NCBI RefSeq assembly: GCF_007830455.1
Contig: NZ_VLLB01000005.1
Span: 124,001-188,000, forward strand
Source of the DNA: Pseudoduganella lurida
Lineage (GTDB): Bacteria; Pseudomonadota; Gammaproteobacteria; Burkholderiales; Burkholderiaceae_D
Direction of reading: 5' to 3'
DNA length: 64,000 bases
The notes under the pieces: model-generated
Databases searched by the model: none
The model's input: only the letters and a program-made list of their open reading frames with translations
Told to the model about the DNA's origin: nothing
Translations under genes and position numbers: made by a program
Shown here: positions 35,550-44,779 of the stretch, one piece after another
How positions within the stretch are numbered: the first letter of the stretch is position 1
How the letters are laid out: the number at the start of each line of letters is the position of its first letter

Positions 35550-35749
35550 TGTTTTAGTTATTCGTGCTGCCGTCACGGCGGTTTCCAGCGGTTTCAATCA
35601 CCGCATGCCTGGCGGAAAACGCCCGGCAATACGCCGTTTCATGCGGAGTTTCAAAGCCGGCAAACGCGCGCGCAGCCGGAACCGATAACCCGGCAGTATA
35701 ACACCGGGATTATGGAAATAATAAGCGGGAGGGAGGCCAATAAAATGCG

Positions 35750-35775
35750 GCCGCGGGTTTTATTATGCCCGCGGC
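35750..35775 (-). terminator. Weak hairpin at the end of the O-polysaccharide glycosyltransferase gene
   Basis: Eight-base stem GCCGCGGG/CCCGCGGC with a ten-base AT-rich loop. It overlaps the TAA stop at 35763. On the minus strand a short T-rich stretch (ATTTTATT) follows after four bases, so termination may be partial. Confidence 0.45.
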
Positions 35776-37007
35776 AACAGGAACGGCGCGGTAACGGGCA
35801 GGTTGCCGTCAAGGCAGTCGAGGAATGCCCGGGCGCTTTCTGCCCAGGTCAGGCAGGGCATGCCGGCCGAAGCGGGTGCCATGCCCTGCGCGTGCAGATC
35901 GAGCCAGCGCTCCAGTGCATCGGCCAGGGAAGCAGGGTCGCCTGCATCGAAATACCAGGCGTGCGGGCCACCCACTTCGCGGAACACGGGCAGGTCGCGA
36001 GCGATCACGGGCAGGCCGTGCTGCGCCGCTTCGATCAGCGGCAGGCCGAAGCCCTCGCCAGCGGAGGCGGCCAGCAGCGCGGTGGCATCGCGGTACAGTG
36101 CCAGCAGCAGTTCGTCCCCGGCGCGTTCCAACCAGTGCAGCAGGCGCCCCCGGTGCGGGTGCCCGCGCAGACGTTCGGCCAGCCCCTCGACGTTCCAGCC
36201 CAGCTTGCCGACGATGACGAGGTTGACCTCCACGCCGCGCTGCCACAGCAGTTCGAAGGCATCCAGCGCCTGCGCATGCATCTTGCGCGGCTCCAGCGTG
36301 CCCACCATCAGCAGGGTACGGCGGGCGTGCACGGCATCGAGCACGGCGCCATCGGCCGGTGCCATGTCACGTGCCGCTTCCAGCGGGGGCATGGTCGCCT
36401 GCAGGTCGGCGCCAAGCCGGGCATGACCGAGGCGCAGCGGTGCAGTCCGGCGCGGCGGATGGCGCTCGAGCCAGTCGGCCAGGTCGTCCACGGTGGCCTG
36501 CGCATTGCAGATCAGGCCGTCCGCCAGCTGCGCGGCGTGGCCGAGCCAGCGCTCGAACCAGGGCTGGGCACCGGCAAAGAACCATTCCGGATGCAGCGCC
36601 GGCAGCAGGTCGTAGACGACAAAGTACAGGCGCACGCCGTGGCGGCGCAGGCTCTCCAGCAGTGCCGCGTTGCGTGGAATCTGCTCGGGCGCCAGGTCCA
36701 GGCCCAGGAAGATGTCGCCGGCGCGCACGGCGATCGGCTGTTCCGTGCCCGGTGCCGCCGGCGCGAAGCGGCCTTCCGCATCGGCTGCCGGCGCATGGGC
36801 ATAGAATCCATCCGCGTCATAGACGGGCACCACCCGCAGGCCGGCCGGCGGGGCCGCCAGCAAGGCGCCCAGCACGCCGCGGGTAGCGCGCTGGATGCCG
36901 GAACGGGCGTCGGTGCGGATCAGCTCGGAGAGGTCGACCAGCAGCTGCCGCTCGCCGCCCCCGCTGCCGGCCCCGCTACCATTCCCCGTTGGGTGGTCAC
37001 TGAACAT
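35763..37007 (-). CDS. Family 4-type glycosyltransferase of the O-polysaccharide cluster
   Basis: A 414-aa GT-B fold enzyme. The start at 37007 (MFSDHPTGNGSG) overlaps the upstream gene stop by 11 bases. The N-terminal domain includes LLVDLSELIRTDARSGIQRA and YFVVYDLLPALHPEWF. The C-terminal nucleotide-sugar site has LMVGTLEPRKMHAQALDAF and the E-x7-E motif GEGFGLPLIEAAQHGLPVIA. Similar proteins occur beside Wzm/Wzt and act in assembly of O-antigen or capsule. Donor sugar unknown. Confidence 0.85.
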   Translation of the reverse strand: MFSDHPTGNGSGAGSGGGERQLLVDLSELIRTDARSGIQRATRGVLGALLAAPPAGLRVVPVYDADGFYAHAPAADAEGRFAPAAPGTEQPIAVRAGDIFLGLDLAPEQIPRNAALLESLRRHGVRLYFVVYDLLPALHPEWFFAGAQPWFERWLGHAAQLADGLICNAQATVDDLADWLERHPPRRTAPLRLGHARLGADLQATMPPLEAARDMAPADGAVLDAVHARRTLLMVGTLEPRKMHAQALDAFELLWQRGVEVNLVIVGKLGWNVEGLAERLRGHPHRGRLLHWLERAGDELLLALYRDATALLAASAGEGFGLPLIEAAQHGLPVIARDLPVFREVGGPHAWYFDAGDPASLADALERWLDLHAQGMAPASAGMPCLTWAESARAFLDCLDGNLPVTAPFLLPRA

Positions 37008-39999
37008 GCTCGGCACCCTCGCTGAACGCGGCCGGCAGTTCTGCGACCAGCCCGTGCAAGGCGGGCGGCAGCAGCCGTGCCAGGGCGGTGGCAGCGGCGG
37101 CATCGGCCACGGCGCCCGGCGCCGTCAGCAGCGTGAACTGGGCAATGCCGCGGTTGCTCACGGCGCGGTCAGCCGGCAGTGCGCTGTCCGTGCCGGGCAC
37201 CAGCAGCACATCGCCGGGCTGCAGCACGGCCACTGCGTCGCCCAGCGCCAGGTCGTCCCGCCCGATCACCGCCAGTGCCTGGCCGCGCGCGTAGCGGTAG
37301 CGGCCGTCGTCCAGCCGCACGGGTTCCACGCGCCAGCCCGGTACCGGTGCCTCCAGCAGGCGTTTGAGCAAGGGCGTCACCGGCCCGTCCTGCGCGAGCG
37401 TGCCGGTCACATCGACCAGCAACTGGCGCGCCCCGCGCACCGGCGCGTTGGCGGCGATGCTGTCGGCCACCTGCAGCCAGTCCTGCTCGCCCGGCGCCAT
37501 CGGACAGGCGATGTGGCCCAGGCCGTCCAGCAGCGCCGCGTAATGGCTGTGCCGGCCACCCTGCGCAAACGCTTCGATGGCTGCGTGGTAGAGCTGCGCC
37601 ACGCGGGCCGGATGGTGTTCGGTGGACATGTAGGCGTAGCCGGCATCGCCTATCGTGCGGGCCAGTTCCGGGTCGCAGCGCAGGCGCGTCATGGCCTCGG
37701 CCAGCTCTTCGGTGGTGAAGGCATCCGGCAGGCGGATGGCCACGTGTTCCGGCATCTCGGCCGCGGAACCGTGGCGGTTGATCACCGTGGGGATGGCATA
37801 CGACAGGCAGTCGAGAATGGTGCCGGACGTCTCACCGCGCGTGCGGGTGCGCAGCTGTACCGCCACATCGGCCGCGGCCAGGTAGGTGCGGTACAGCTCT
37901 TGCGAGGCGAAGCCGGTGATGCGGATGCGCGGGTGGCCGGCCATGCGGCCCGTCAGCGCGTCGCCGAACGGGCCCACATGGTTTTCGCCCACGAACACCA
38001 GGTGGCACTTGGCATCCCGGTGCAGGGCCGATTCCAACCAAGCTTCCAGGATGCGTTCGTTGCACTTGGTGACCGACAGCAGGCCGAAGCTGCAGACCAG
38101 GAATTCGTCGTCGGCGATCCCCAGGCGGGCCCGCGCCGCGGCGCGGTCGACCGGCCCCGGCAGCAGGCGCGGCAGGGCCACCAGCTGCCAGTCGTCGGCG
38201 CGCTGCGGACCGTACCAGTGCTGCGCCAGCTCCTTCGAGTGTGCCGAGTGGACGATGATGCCGGCCGCGTTGTCGAGTACCGCGCGGTTGCACGGGTAGG
38301 CGTAATACGAGGCTTCGCGGCCTGCATCCCGTTCATGCGCCAGTGCCGCGTAGCCATGCGAGTGGTACAGCGCGCCCGGATAGGCTGCCGGGTCGCCGCC
38401 TGCGGCCGAGATGTAGTGCAGCGCGCCGCTCAGGTAGAAGTCGTGCAGCGCCACCACGCCGGGATGCCGCTCGAGCAGGCCGAACATGTGTGCGTGGTAG
38501 GCCGAATTGCCGAAGTGGTAGAGGATGCGGTCGTAGCTGGCCGCGTTCTCCTCGAACCAGGCCACGCTGCGCTGCGTGAAATTAGCCAGGATCCAGCGGT
38601 CGTTCACTTCGAACTGCTGCTGCACGATCACGTCGATGTCGTAGTAGCGCGCCAATTCCGGCAGCATTTCGCCGCTAGTATCGGCGATGCCGGTGCGTTC
38701 CGGCGGCAGCGGCGACAGGTAGGCCAGGCGCGGCCGGCGCGGTCCGGCCACGGGCACGCTGACGGCGGCCGCTGCCATCTGGCGCTCGTGGGCCGCCTCG
38801 AAGGCGCCCAGCGCCTTGCGCGCGCTGGCATCCCAGGAGAATTCCTTCGCCTGCACCAGCCCGTGTTCGCACAGGCTGGTGCGGAAGTCCGCGTCCGTCA
38901 GCACGTGCTGCATCTTGGCCGCGATGGCCTTCACGCTGGTCGGATCGAACAGCGCGTCGGCCCGGCCGATCACTTCCGGGATGCTGCTGTTGTTCGAGCC
39001 GATCGTCGGCACGCCGCAGGACATCGCCTCCAGCGCAGGCAGGCCGAAGCCTTCCTGCAGTGACGGGAAAACGAACAGCGCCGTGCTGTTGTAGAGCGAG
39101 ACCAGGTCGTCGTCGGACACGAAGCCCGTCATCACCATGTCGCCGGCCGGAATGCCGAACGAACTGGCCAGGGCCAGCAGGCGCTGGCGCTCATGGTCGG
39201 GCACGCTGCACACGACGGCCAGTTGATACTGGCGGCGCAGTTCGCCCGGCAGCAGCGAGTAGGCCTCGATCAGGCCTTCGATGTTCTTGCGGTAGTCGAT
39301 GCCGCCGGTGTACATGATGTACGGGCGCGGCAGGCCGAATTTCTCGCGCAACGCGGCCTCTTCGCCTGCCGTGAGCTGTTTCGGCACGAAGATGTCGTCC
39401 ACCGCCGACGAGATGTTGACCACCTGGTCGGGCGGCAGCTGCAGCGCGTCGATGGCTTCCTGGCGCGAGTGGCCGGAGATCGCCAGCAGGATCTGCGCGT
39501 TCTTCAGGCTCTGCAGCTTGCGGTGGTACCAGTTCGCCACATGGGGATCGGTCAGGTAGGTTTCCTTGCGCACCAGCGGGATCAGGTCGTACAGCGTCAC
39601 GGCCGTGTTGTGGCGGTGCCGTTCATGCAGCACCGAGACGCAGGCATTCTCGCCCAGCCCCTCGAACAGGCTCGAGACGTGCACCACGTCCGGCGCCAGG
39701 CCGGCCAGGTAGGCTTCGCGCACGCGCTCGGCCGCGCGCACCCGCCAGGCATTGGCGACCTGATGCTCCCAGATCGCGTCCGGCAGCTGGTAGGCGCTGA
39801 TGTGCGACTGCGGCACCAGGCCGTCGAACGTCCTGCGCAGGTTGGCCACGCTGTCCGGGAAATGGTTGTTGACGGCGATGCGGAATTCATGGCTGCCGCC
39901 CTGGCGCAGCATGCCCAGTGTCAGGGCCATCGAATAGCGGCCGATGCCGCGATGGGTGCTGGAGCCCTGGCAGGCCTGCAGGTCAAGTACGATACGCAT
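36997..39999 (-). CDS. Large two-domain glycosyltransferase (tandem GT-B modules)
   Basis: A 1000-aa protein with two GT-B modules. Module 1 (about 1-400) starts MRIVLDLQACQGSSTHRGIG, has MYTGGIDYRKNIEGLIEAY and the E-x7-E motif LQEGFGLPALEAMSCG. Module 2 (about 425-780) starts RLAYLSPLPPERTGIADTSG and has VCSFGLLSVTKCNERILEAW and RGETSGTILDCLSYAIPTV. A C-terminal region (about 800-1000) is unassigned. Tandem glycosyltransferases like this polymerise O-antigen repeat units in ABC-dependent pathways (WbdA type). Gene spacing to the methyltransferase gene is 37 bases. Confidence 0.85.
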   Translation of the reverse strand: MRIVLDLQACQGSSTHRGIGRYSMALTLGMLRQGGSHEFRIAVNNHFPDSVANLRRTFDGLVPQSHISAYQLPDAIWEHQVANAWRVRAAERVREAYLAGLAPDVVHVSSLFEGLGENACVSVLHERHRHNTAVTLYDLIPLVRKETYLTDPHVANWYHRKLQSLKNAQILLAISGHSRQEAIDALQLPPDQVVNISSAVDDIFVPKQLTAGEEAALREKFGLPRPYIMYTGGIDYRKNIEGLIEAYSLLPGELRRQYQLAVVCSVPDHERQRLLALASSFGIPAGDMVMTGFVSDDDLVSLYNSTALFVFPSLQEGFGLPALEAMSCGVPTIGSNNSSIPEVIGRADALFDPTSVKAIAAKMQHVLTDADFRTSLCEHGLVQAKEFSWDASARKALGAFEAAHERQMAAAAVSVPVAGPRRPRLAYLSPLPPERTGIADTSGEMLPELARYYDIDVIVQQQFEVNDRWILANFTQRSVAWFEENAASYDRILYHFGNSAYHAHMFGLLERHPGVVALHDFYLSGALHYISAAGGDPAAYPGALYHSHGYAALAHERDAGREASYYAYPCNRAVLDNAAGIIVHSAHSKELAQHWYGPQRADDWQLVALPRLLPGPVDRAAARARLGIADDEFLVCSFGLLSVTKCNERILEAWLESALHRDAKCHLVFVGENHVGPFGDALTGRMAGHPRIRITGFASQELYRTYLAAADVAVQLRTRTRGETSGTILDCLSYAIPTVINRHGSAAEMPEHVAIRLPDAFTTEELAEAMTRLRCDPELARTIGDAGYAYMSTEHHPARVAQLYHAAIEAFAQGGRHSHYAALLDGLGHIACPMAPGEQDWLQVADSIAANAPVRGARQLLVDVTGTLAQDGPVTPLLKRLLEAPVPGWRVEPVRLDDGRYRYARGQALAVIGRDDLALGDAVAVLQPGDVLLVPGTDSALPADRAVSNRGIAQFTLLTAPGAVADAAAATALARLLPPALHGLVAELPAAFSEGAEHVQ

Positions 40000-40036
40000 A
40001 GAGTCGATTCAGGTAAAAGGGAACGGCCGCGGAAGA

Positions 40037-41473
40037 TCAGCTGCGGCGCTGCAGGTCGCGCAGCACGCGCAGCGCGGTATCGGGCAGGTCGTGGGCGGCG
40101 GCGGCCGGCGGCACGTCCGGTACCGGCGCGGGACCGGCGGCACCCGGCTGGCTGCGCAGCAGCACGCGCCGCGCCAGGTTGACGAGGCCGGGGAAGCGGT
40201 TGATCTGGCGGCGCACGAAGAACGCCAGTTTCGGGCGCGACAGCACGAACAGCACGCCCCGGCGCAGCACGCCACGCACGATGCGCACCGCCACGCGGCG
40301 TGCGCGGTGCGGCTGGCTGCGCAGCCAGTGCCGGGCGCGGCGCGTGAACGTCACGCCATCGCGCAACGGCCGCGTGATGCGCCACGACGTGCTGTCGTAC
40401 ACGCTCCACAGCTGGTGCTGCACGGCCGCGGCGTCGCGCTGGCTGCCTTCGAGTGCCGTCTGCAGCTGCGCCAGGTCCGCGCGGACCTGCGCCAGTTCCG
40501 CGCGGACCTGCGCCAGGTCCTTGCGGCTCTCGCCCAGCTGCGCTTCGGCCACGCCGGCCTGGGCGGCCCGTGCGCTGAGCGGCGGGATCTGTCCTTCGGC
40601 CTTGGCCGCCCGTTGTGCCATGCCGCCCAGCTCGCCCTGCAGGCGTACGGCCTCCTGTTCGAAGTGTTCCAGCTGGGCGTATTTCTCGCGCCATTCGCGC
40701 ACGTGCGCCTTGGCCCATTCGCGCGCTTCGGCCGCATCGGCTTCCGCCGCGGCGGTGCGGGTGCGCCATTCGTCGAGCGGGAACGCGTAGTGGTGGCCTT
40801 CGCACAGCACGAAGCCGTCGGCCGGGTGGGGCGGCAGCGCCAGCGCCTGGCGCAGGTCGTCGTGGCCGGGTGCCGTGTAGAACACGTTCCTGCCGTCGGC
40901 ATAGGCAAGCGCATAGCCGGCCGCCTGCAGCTGCGCATCGATGCCGGCGCCGGCATCGGCCACCACGACCCAGGGCCGGCGGCCGGCCAGGTCGAAGCCT
41001 TCCAGCACCGCCGCTGCGGGCGCACCGGTGTCGATCTTGAGCAGGTGGATCACGGCCGGTGCATGGGCTGCGCAGACCGCTTCCAGCGTGTCGATGCCGG
41101 CGCGACGCAGCAGCACGTCGCGGCCGGCCGCGCCCAGGGCTTCGGCACGCGCCGCGTCGAACGTGGAATCGGGCTGGCCCGGCGTTTCGTAGAAGGGCGC
41201 TTCGCCAGGCCGGGCACCGGCGGCCACGGCCAGGTTGATGTCGGCCGGGCGTTCGATGCGCAGGCGCCGCAGCAGGCCCTGGGCCGGTTCCAGGTTGATG
41301 CCGTGCCAGCCGGCGTCGTACAGGGCCTGCGTGACCGAGTGCCGGTGCGGGTCGCCCGCGCCCACGTCCACGTAGAAGCCCTGCGGCAGGTGGCGCAGCG
41401 CGCGCCACAGCAGCACGTCCTCGAAATTCTCGGCGTAGCTGGTGATGTTCTTGCTCATCGTCGTTTGGCTCAT
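40037..41473 (-). CDS. FkbM-family methyltransferase with long coiled coil
   Basis: A 478-aa protein. Residues about 8-210 form a SAM-dependent FkbM methyltransferase (ITSYAENFEDVLLWRAL, GFYVDVGAGDPHRHSVTQAL, HLLKIDTG). Residues about 225-345 are a charged heptad-rich coiled coil, including the repeated DLAQVRAELAQVRADLAQLQ-like stretch. Then come the SVYDSTSWRITRPLR motif often seen in polysaccharide-modifying enzymes, and a basic amphipathic C-terminal region. Its position directly after wzt (ATGA overlap) suggests a chain-capping methyltransferase with a coiled-coil length ruler, comparable in design to WbdD; this is inference. Confidence 0.85.
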   Translation of the reverse strand: MSQTTMSKNITSYAENFEDVLLWRALRHLPQGFYVDVGAGDPHRHSVTQALYDAGWHGINLEPAQGLLRRLRIERPADINLAVAAGARPGEAPFYETPGQPDSTFDAARAEALGAAGRDVLLRRAGIDTLEAVCAAHAPAVIHLLKIDTGAPAAAVLEGFDLAGRRPWVVVADAGAGIDAQLQAAGYALAYADGRNVFYTAPGHDDLRQALALPPHPADGFVLCEGHHYAFPLDEWRTRTAAAEADAAEAREWAKAHVREWREKYAQLEHFEQEAVRLQGELGGMAQRAAKAEGQIPPLSARAAQAGVAEAQLGESRKDLAQVRAELAQVRADLAQLQTALEGSQRDAAAVQHQLWSVYDSTSWRITRPLRDGVTFTRRARHWLRSQPHRARRVAVRIVRGVLRRGVLFVLSRPKLAFFVRRQINRFPGLVNLARRVLLRSQPGAAGPAPVPDVPPAAAAHDLPDTALRVLRDLQRRS

Positions 41474-42708
41474 GGTGTCGCGGCCCCCTCATGCAGCACC
41501 ACCTGCGGATCGAGCCAGGTGCTGCCTTCGAAATAGCTCTGTTTCAGGTTCATCACTTCGAACACGAGCGCCAGGTCGCGCCATTCGTAGTTCGCCAGCA
41601 GGTGGTTGTCGGAGCTGTGCAGCGCGGTCGCCACCGAGTAGGTGCCCGGGCCGAGCCGCAGCGGGAAGGCGAAGTCGAACACCAGGCGCCGGCCCGCCTT
41701 CAGGTCGCGCACCTGCAGGCCCTTGTGGAAGGTGTTGGTGCCGAAGATGTTCTGGCCCAGCCGGTCCTTGATGCGAAAGCCCAGGGTCAGCTCGGGCAGG
41801 TCGGCGTTGATGTCGACCTCCACGCGCAGCGTGACCGGATTGCCGGTGCCATGCACCTCGGCCGGCTGGCCCGCCGCATCGAGCAGCGCGATGGCCGCCA
41901 CGGTGGCCTCGCCGGTGCCGGAGATGGTGCGCGTCTTGCCATTGCCGTCGGCTTCCTGGCGCACGTTCTCGCCTTCGCGGTCGGCCAGCATGGCGTTGTA
42001 GTAATCCATGATCTCTTCCGGCGTGCCTTCCTTGCGCACGCGGCCGGCATCCAGCAGGATCGCGCGGTCGCACACCGACTGGATCGCGCCCTTGTCGTGC
42101 GAGACGATCAGCAGCGTGGTGCCCTGCTGGCGGAAGGAACGGATGCGCTCGAAGCTCTTGTGCTGGAAGTAGGCATCGCCCACCGACAGCGCCTCGTCGA
42201 CGATCAGCACGTCCGGCCGCCGCGCCGTGGCCACGCTGAAGCCGAGGCGCATCTGCATGCCGCTGGAGTACACGCGCACCGGCTGGTCGATGTATTCGCC
42301 GATCTCGGCAAAGGCCTCGATCTCCGGCATCAGCGCGTGCAGCTCGTCCATCGTCAGGCCGATCAGCTGGCCGGCCATGAACACGTTCTGGCGCCCCGTG
42401 AAGTCGGGATGGAAGCCCATGCCCAGTTCCAGCATCGCCGCCACGCGGCCGCCGATCTGCACGCTGCCGGCGGACGGCATGGCCGTGCCCGTGATCAGTT
42501 TCAGCAGCGTGCTCTTGCCGGCGCCGTTGATGCCGATGATGCCGAGCGCCTGGCCCGGTTCCACGGTGAAGTTAATGTCCTGCAGCACGTGCACCACCTG
42601 GTGGCGCGGCTTGCCGCCCGGGAGGATCCACTCGAGCAGGCGGGCCCGGTGGGTGGGGTAGCGCTTGTAGGCTTTGCCAAGCCGGCTGACATGAATACGG
42701 CCGTTCAC
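41470..42708 (-). CDS. wzt: O-polysaccharide ABC transporter ATP-binding protein Wzt
   Basis: A 412-aa ATPase. The start is GTG 42708, overlapping the permease stop (GTGA); the longer frame runs only across the permease gene. Walker A GINGAGKSTLLKLI, signature YSSGMQMRLGFSVA, Walker B VLIVDEALSVGD and switch His in LIVSHD are present. A C-terminal extension (about 250-412) with LTLGFRIKDRLGQNIFGTNT is the carbohydrate-binding domain that recognises a finished, capped O-polysaccharide chain. Confidence 0.93.
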   Translation of the reverse strand: MNGRIHVSRLGKAYKRYPTHRARLLEWILPGGKPRHQVVHVLQDINFTVEPGQALGIIGINGAGKSTLLKLITGTAMPSAGSVQIGGRVAAMLELGMGFHPDFTGRQNVFMAGQLIGLTMDELHALMPEIEAFAEIGEYIDQPVRVYSSGMQMRLGFSVATARRPDVLIVDEALSVGDAYFQHKSFERIRSFRQQGTTLLIVSHDKGAIQSVCDRAILLDAGRVRKEGTPEEIMDYYNAMLADREGENVRQEADGNGKTRTISGTGEATVAAIALLDAAGQPAEVHGTGNPVTLRVEVDINADLPELTLGFRIKDRLGQNIFGTNTFHKGLQVRDLKAGRRLVFDFAFPLRLGPGTYSVATALHSSDNHLLANYEWRDLALVFEVMNLKQSYFEGSTWLDPQVVLHEGAATP

Positions 42709-43505
42709 AGTTCGTCCACCATTTCTCCCGCACGCTTGCGGAACAGATGCATGCCCAGCAGGCACAGCAGGATTGCCAGCACGGCGGCCGGCAGCAGGCT
42801 GCCCCAGTGCGGCAGGGTTTGTTTTACGAGGATGTCCTGGTAGCCCATGATCACCGGCGCCATGGGGTTCCACAGCAGCAGGGGTCGCACGTTCTCCGGC
42901 AGCGCGGTGACCGGATAGACCACCGGCGTGAACCAGAACCAGAACTGCAGGCTGATGTTGAAGAACTGGCCCACGTCGCGGAAGAACACGTTCAGCACGC
43001 CCAGCACCATGCCCAGGCCGATCGCCAGCAGCACCTGCAGCGCCAGCAGCGGCACCAGGGCCAGGAACGGCCAGCCGGGGAAGTTGCCCGACACCAGCAG
43101 GAACAGCGTGAACAGGCCGAAGATGATGCCGAAGTTCAGCAGCGCATTGAGCACCACGATGATCGGCAGGCACAGGCGGGGGAAGTTCAGCTTCTTGATC
43201 AGGCCGGCGTTATCGATGAACACGCTCTGGCCCTTGGTGGCGATTTCCGTGAACAGGTTCCAGGTCAGCACGCCGGCGCACAGGTAGATGCTGTACGCGT
43301 AGGCCGAGCCGGCGCCCGGCAGGCGGTTGCGCATCACCTGCGAGAAGATCACCGTGTAGACGACGATCATCGCCAGCGGATTGAGCACGGTCCACAGCGC
43401 GCCCAGGATGGAATTGCGGTACTTCGATTGGAATTCGCGCTTCACGCTGCCGGCGATGAAGCCGCGGTATGCCGCGATGTTGCGCAGCCGGCCCAGCACG
43501 ATCAT
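42705..43505 (-). CDS. wzm: O-polysaccharide ABC transporter permease Wzm
   Basis: A 266-aa ABC-2 permease with six membrane helices. It contains the family segments FQSKYRNSILGALWTVLNPL and FFRDVGQFFNISLQFWFWFTPVVYP. With Wzt it exports lipid-linked polysaccharide across the inner membrane. It is the first gene of the minus-strand cluster running to about 35763. Confidence 0.93.
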   Translation of the reverse strand: MIVLGRLRNIAAYRGFIAGSVKREFQSKYRNSILGALWTVLNPLAMIVVYTVIFSQVMRNRLPGAGSAYAYSIYLCAGVLTWNLFTEIATKGQSVFIDNAGLIKKLNFPRLCLPIIVVLNALLNFGIIFGLFTLFLLVSGNFPGWPFLALVPLLALQVLLAIGLGMVLGVLNVFFRDVGQFFNISLQFWFWFTPVVYPVTALPENVRPLLLWNPMAPVIMGYQDILVKQTLPHWGSLLPAAVLAILLCLLGMHLFRKRAGEMVDEL

Positions 43506-43587
43506 GGCTGGACTCCGGCGCGGCGGGATGGGAAAGGTCGTTGCATGGATGATTTTGTTGTCGTTTGGGCCATAAGCGGGGCGCGCG

Positions 43588-43593
43588 ATTATA
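43588..43593 (-). promoter_or_regulatory. Candidate -10 box for the wzm operon
   Basis: The minus strand reads exactly TATAAT here, 83 bases upstream of the wzm start and between the crp-like gene and wzm. No good -35 hexamer is seen 17 bases further upstream. Confidence 0.45.
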
Positions 43594-43629
43594 CTGCACG
43601 CGCCCGTGCGATCGCTGTGGATGGCGGGT

Positions 43630-44385
43630 TCAGGTGGCGCCGTCGACCAGCTTCTGCAGGTCCTGCGGCTTGAGGATGATGAGGCGGTGCGTGTCCTTCT
43701 GGATGATGCCCTGCTGGGTCAGTGCCATCAGCGCGCGGGTCACCGTTTCGCGGCTGGTGTTGATCATGTTGGCGATGTCCTGGTGGGTCGGCAGGTTTTC
43801 CACCACGTCCGGCGCCCCCGGCTGGCTCTTCTTCATCTGCACCAGGAAGGTGTAGATGCGCCGCGTGGTGTTGTTAATCGAGAGCAGCGAGCGGAATTCC
43901 GAATCGCGCTGGATCTTCTCGGCCAGGTGCCGCAGCATCTTGTTGGCCACCGACGGCGCGTGCGAGAACAGGTGCAGCGCTGCCGGCGCCGGCAGGAACG
44001 CTACCAGCACCGGGCTCATGGCCACCACCGAGGCGGTGCGCAGCGAGCCGCTGATGACGGCGATCTCGCCGAAGAAGTCGCCCGGTGACAGCATGCGCAG
44101 GCCGATCGCGCGGCCGTCTTCCGTCACGTCGATCACCTGCAGCTGGCCGGACAGCAGGAACAGCAGGCCGTCGCCGGCGGCGCCCTTCTGCAGCACGATG
44201 TCGCGCTTGGCATGCTGGCGGAAGCGCAGCTGCGTTTTCACGCGGGCCATGTCGTCCTCGCTGAGCTCGGCCAGCAGGGGAATCTTGCGCAGGTGGACCT
44301 GGACGTTCTGGGCCGGCACGGGCTCGTCGACCGGCTGGGCTGCAGGCACCTCGGGGGCCACCGGTTGATCGGAATGCGTTGTCAT
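43630..44385 (-). CDS. Crp/Fnr-family transcription regulator with CRP-type recognition helix
   Basis: A 251-aa regulator. The cyclic-nucleotide domain (about 30-150) has FGEIAVISGSLRTASVVA, keeping the Gly-Glu and Arg that bind cAMP in E. coli CRP (Ser next to the Arg is Thr here). A dimerisation helix follows, then a winged helix with THQDIANMINTSRETVTRAL. Its recognition helix S-R-E-T-V-x-R matches CRP's DNA-contacting Arg, Glu and Arg, and not FNR's, so TGTGA half-sites are expected. No Fnr-type N-terminal Cys cluster is seen. It is the last gene of a run with an adenylate cyclase. Confidence 0.9.
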   Translation of the reverse strand: MTTHSDQPVAPEVPAAQPVDEPVPAQNVQVHLRKIPLLAELSEDDMARVKTQLRFRQHAKRDIVLQKGAAGDGLLFLLSGQLQVIDVTEDGRAIGLRMLSPGDFFGEIAVISGSLRTASVVAMSPVLVAFLPAPAALHLFSHAPSVANKMLRHLAEKIQRDSEFRSLLSINNTTRRIYTFLVQMKKSQPGAPDVVENLPTHQDIANMINTSRETVTRALMALTQQGIIQKDTHRLIILKPQDLQKLVDGAT

Positions 44386-44394
44386 TTGGCTATA

Positions 44395-44742
44395 TTACAG
44401 AAAGAAGCGGCCTGCGCCGGTCTGGCGCAGCAGGCCGGTGGCCAGCATCGCACAGCCGATGCCCGCGGCATTGGCCAGCTGGTCGCGCCAGCTGAAGCCC
44501 CGTCCCGGCACCAGCCGCTGCAGGCATTCCACCAGCCACCCGGCCACGGCCAGCGCGGCCGCCCAGCACGCAAACTGGCCCCAGCCGTCCGCGATGCGTG
44601 CCGCCAGCAGCGTCAGGCCCGCGTAGGCCACGAAATGCAGCAGCTTGTCGTTGGGCAGGGTGGGCAGCCATTCGTTCGGCACGAGACAGCCCGCGAAGAC
44701 GCACAGCAGGGCAACGCTGAACAATATCATTTCTGGCAGCAT
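44395..44742 (-). CDS. VanZ-like membrane protein
   Basis: A 115-aa protein with about four hydrophobic helices. The VanZ-family pattern is visible as LPNDKLLHFVAYAGLTLLAA, and later LVECLQRLVPGRGFSWRDQLANAAGIG. Function is unknown outside teicoplanin-resistance VanZ. It sits 9 bases before the Crp-like gene and 37 bases after the TPR gene, as part of the same minus-strand run. Confidence 0.85.
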   Translation of the reverse strand: MLPEMILFSVALLCVFAGCLVPNEWLPTLPNDKLLHFVAYAGLTLLAARIADGWGQFACWAAALAVAGWLVECLQRLVPGRGFSWRDQLANAAGIGCAMLATGLLRQTGAGRFFL

Positions 44743-44779
44743 GGGGATAAACCGACAACGTAAGCAAATGTAAGACCCA

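Noticed and set aside
34014..37025. Long plus-strand open frame of about 1000 codons
   Set aside because: Antisense to the GT-C and glycosyltransferase genes; its product is a His/Gln/Arg-rich low-complexity sequence typical of GC-rich shadow frames.
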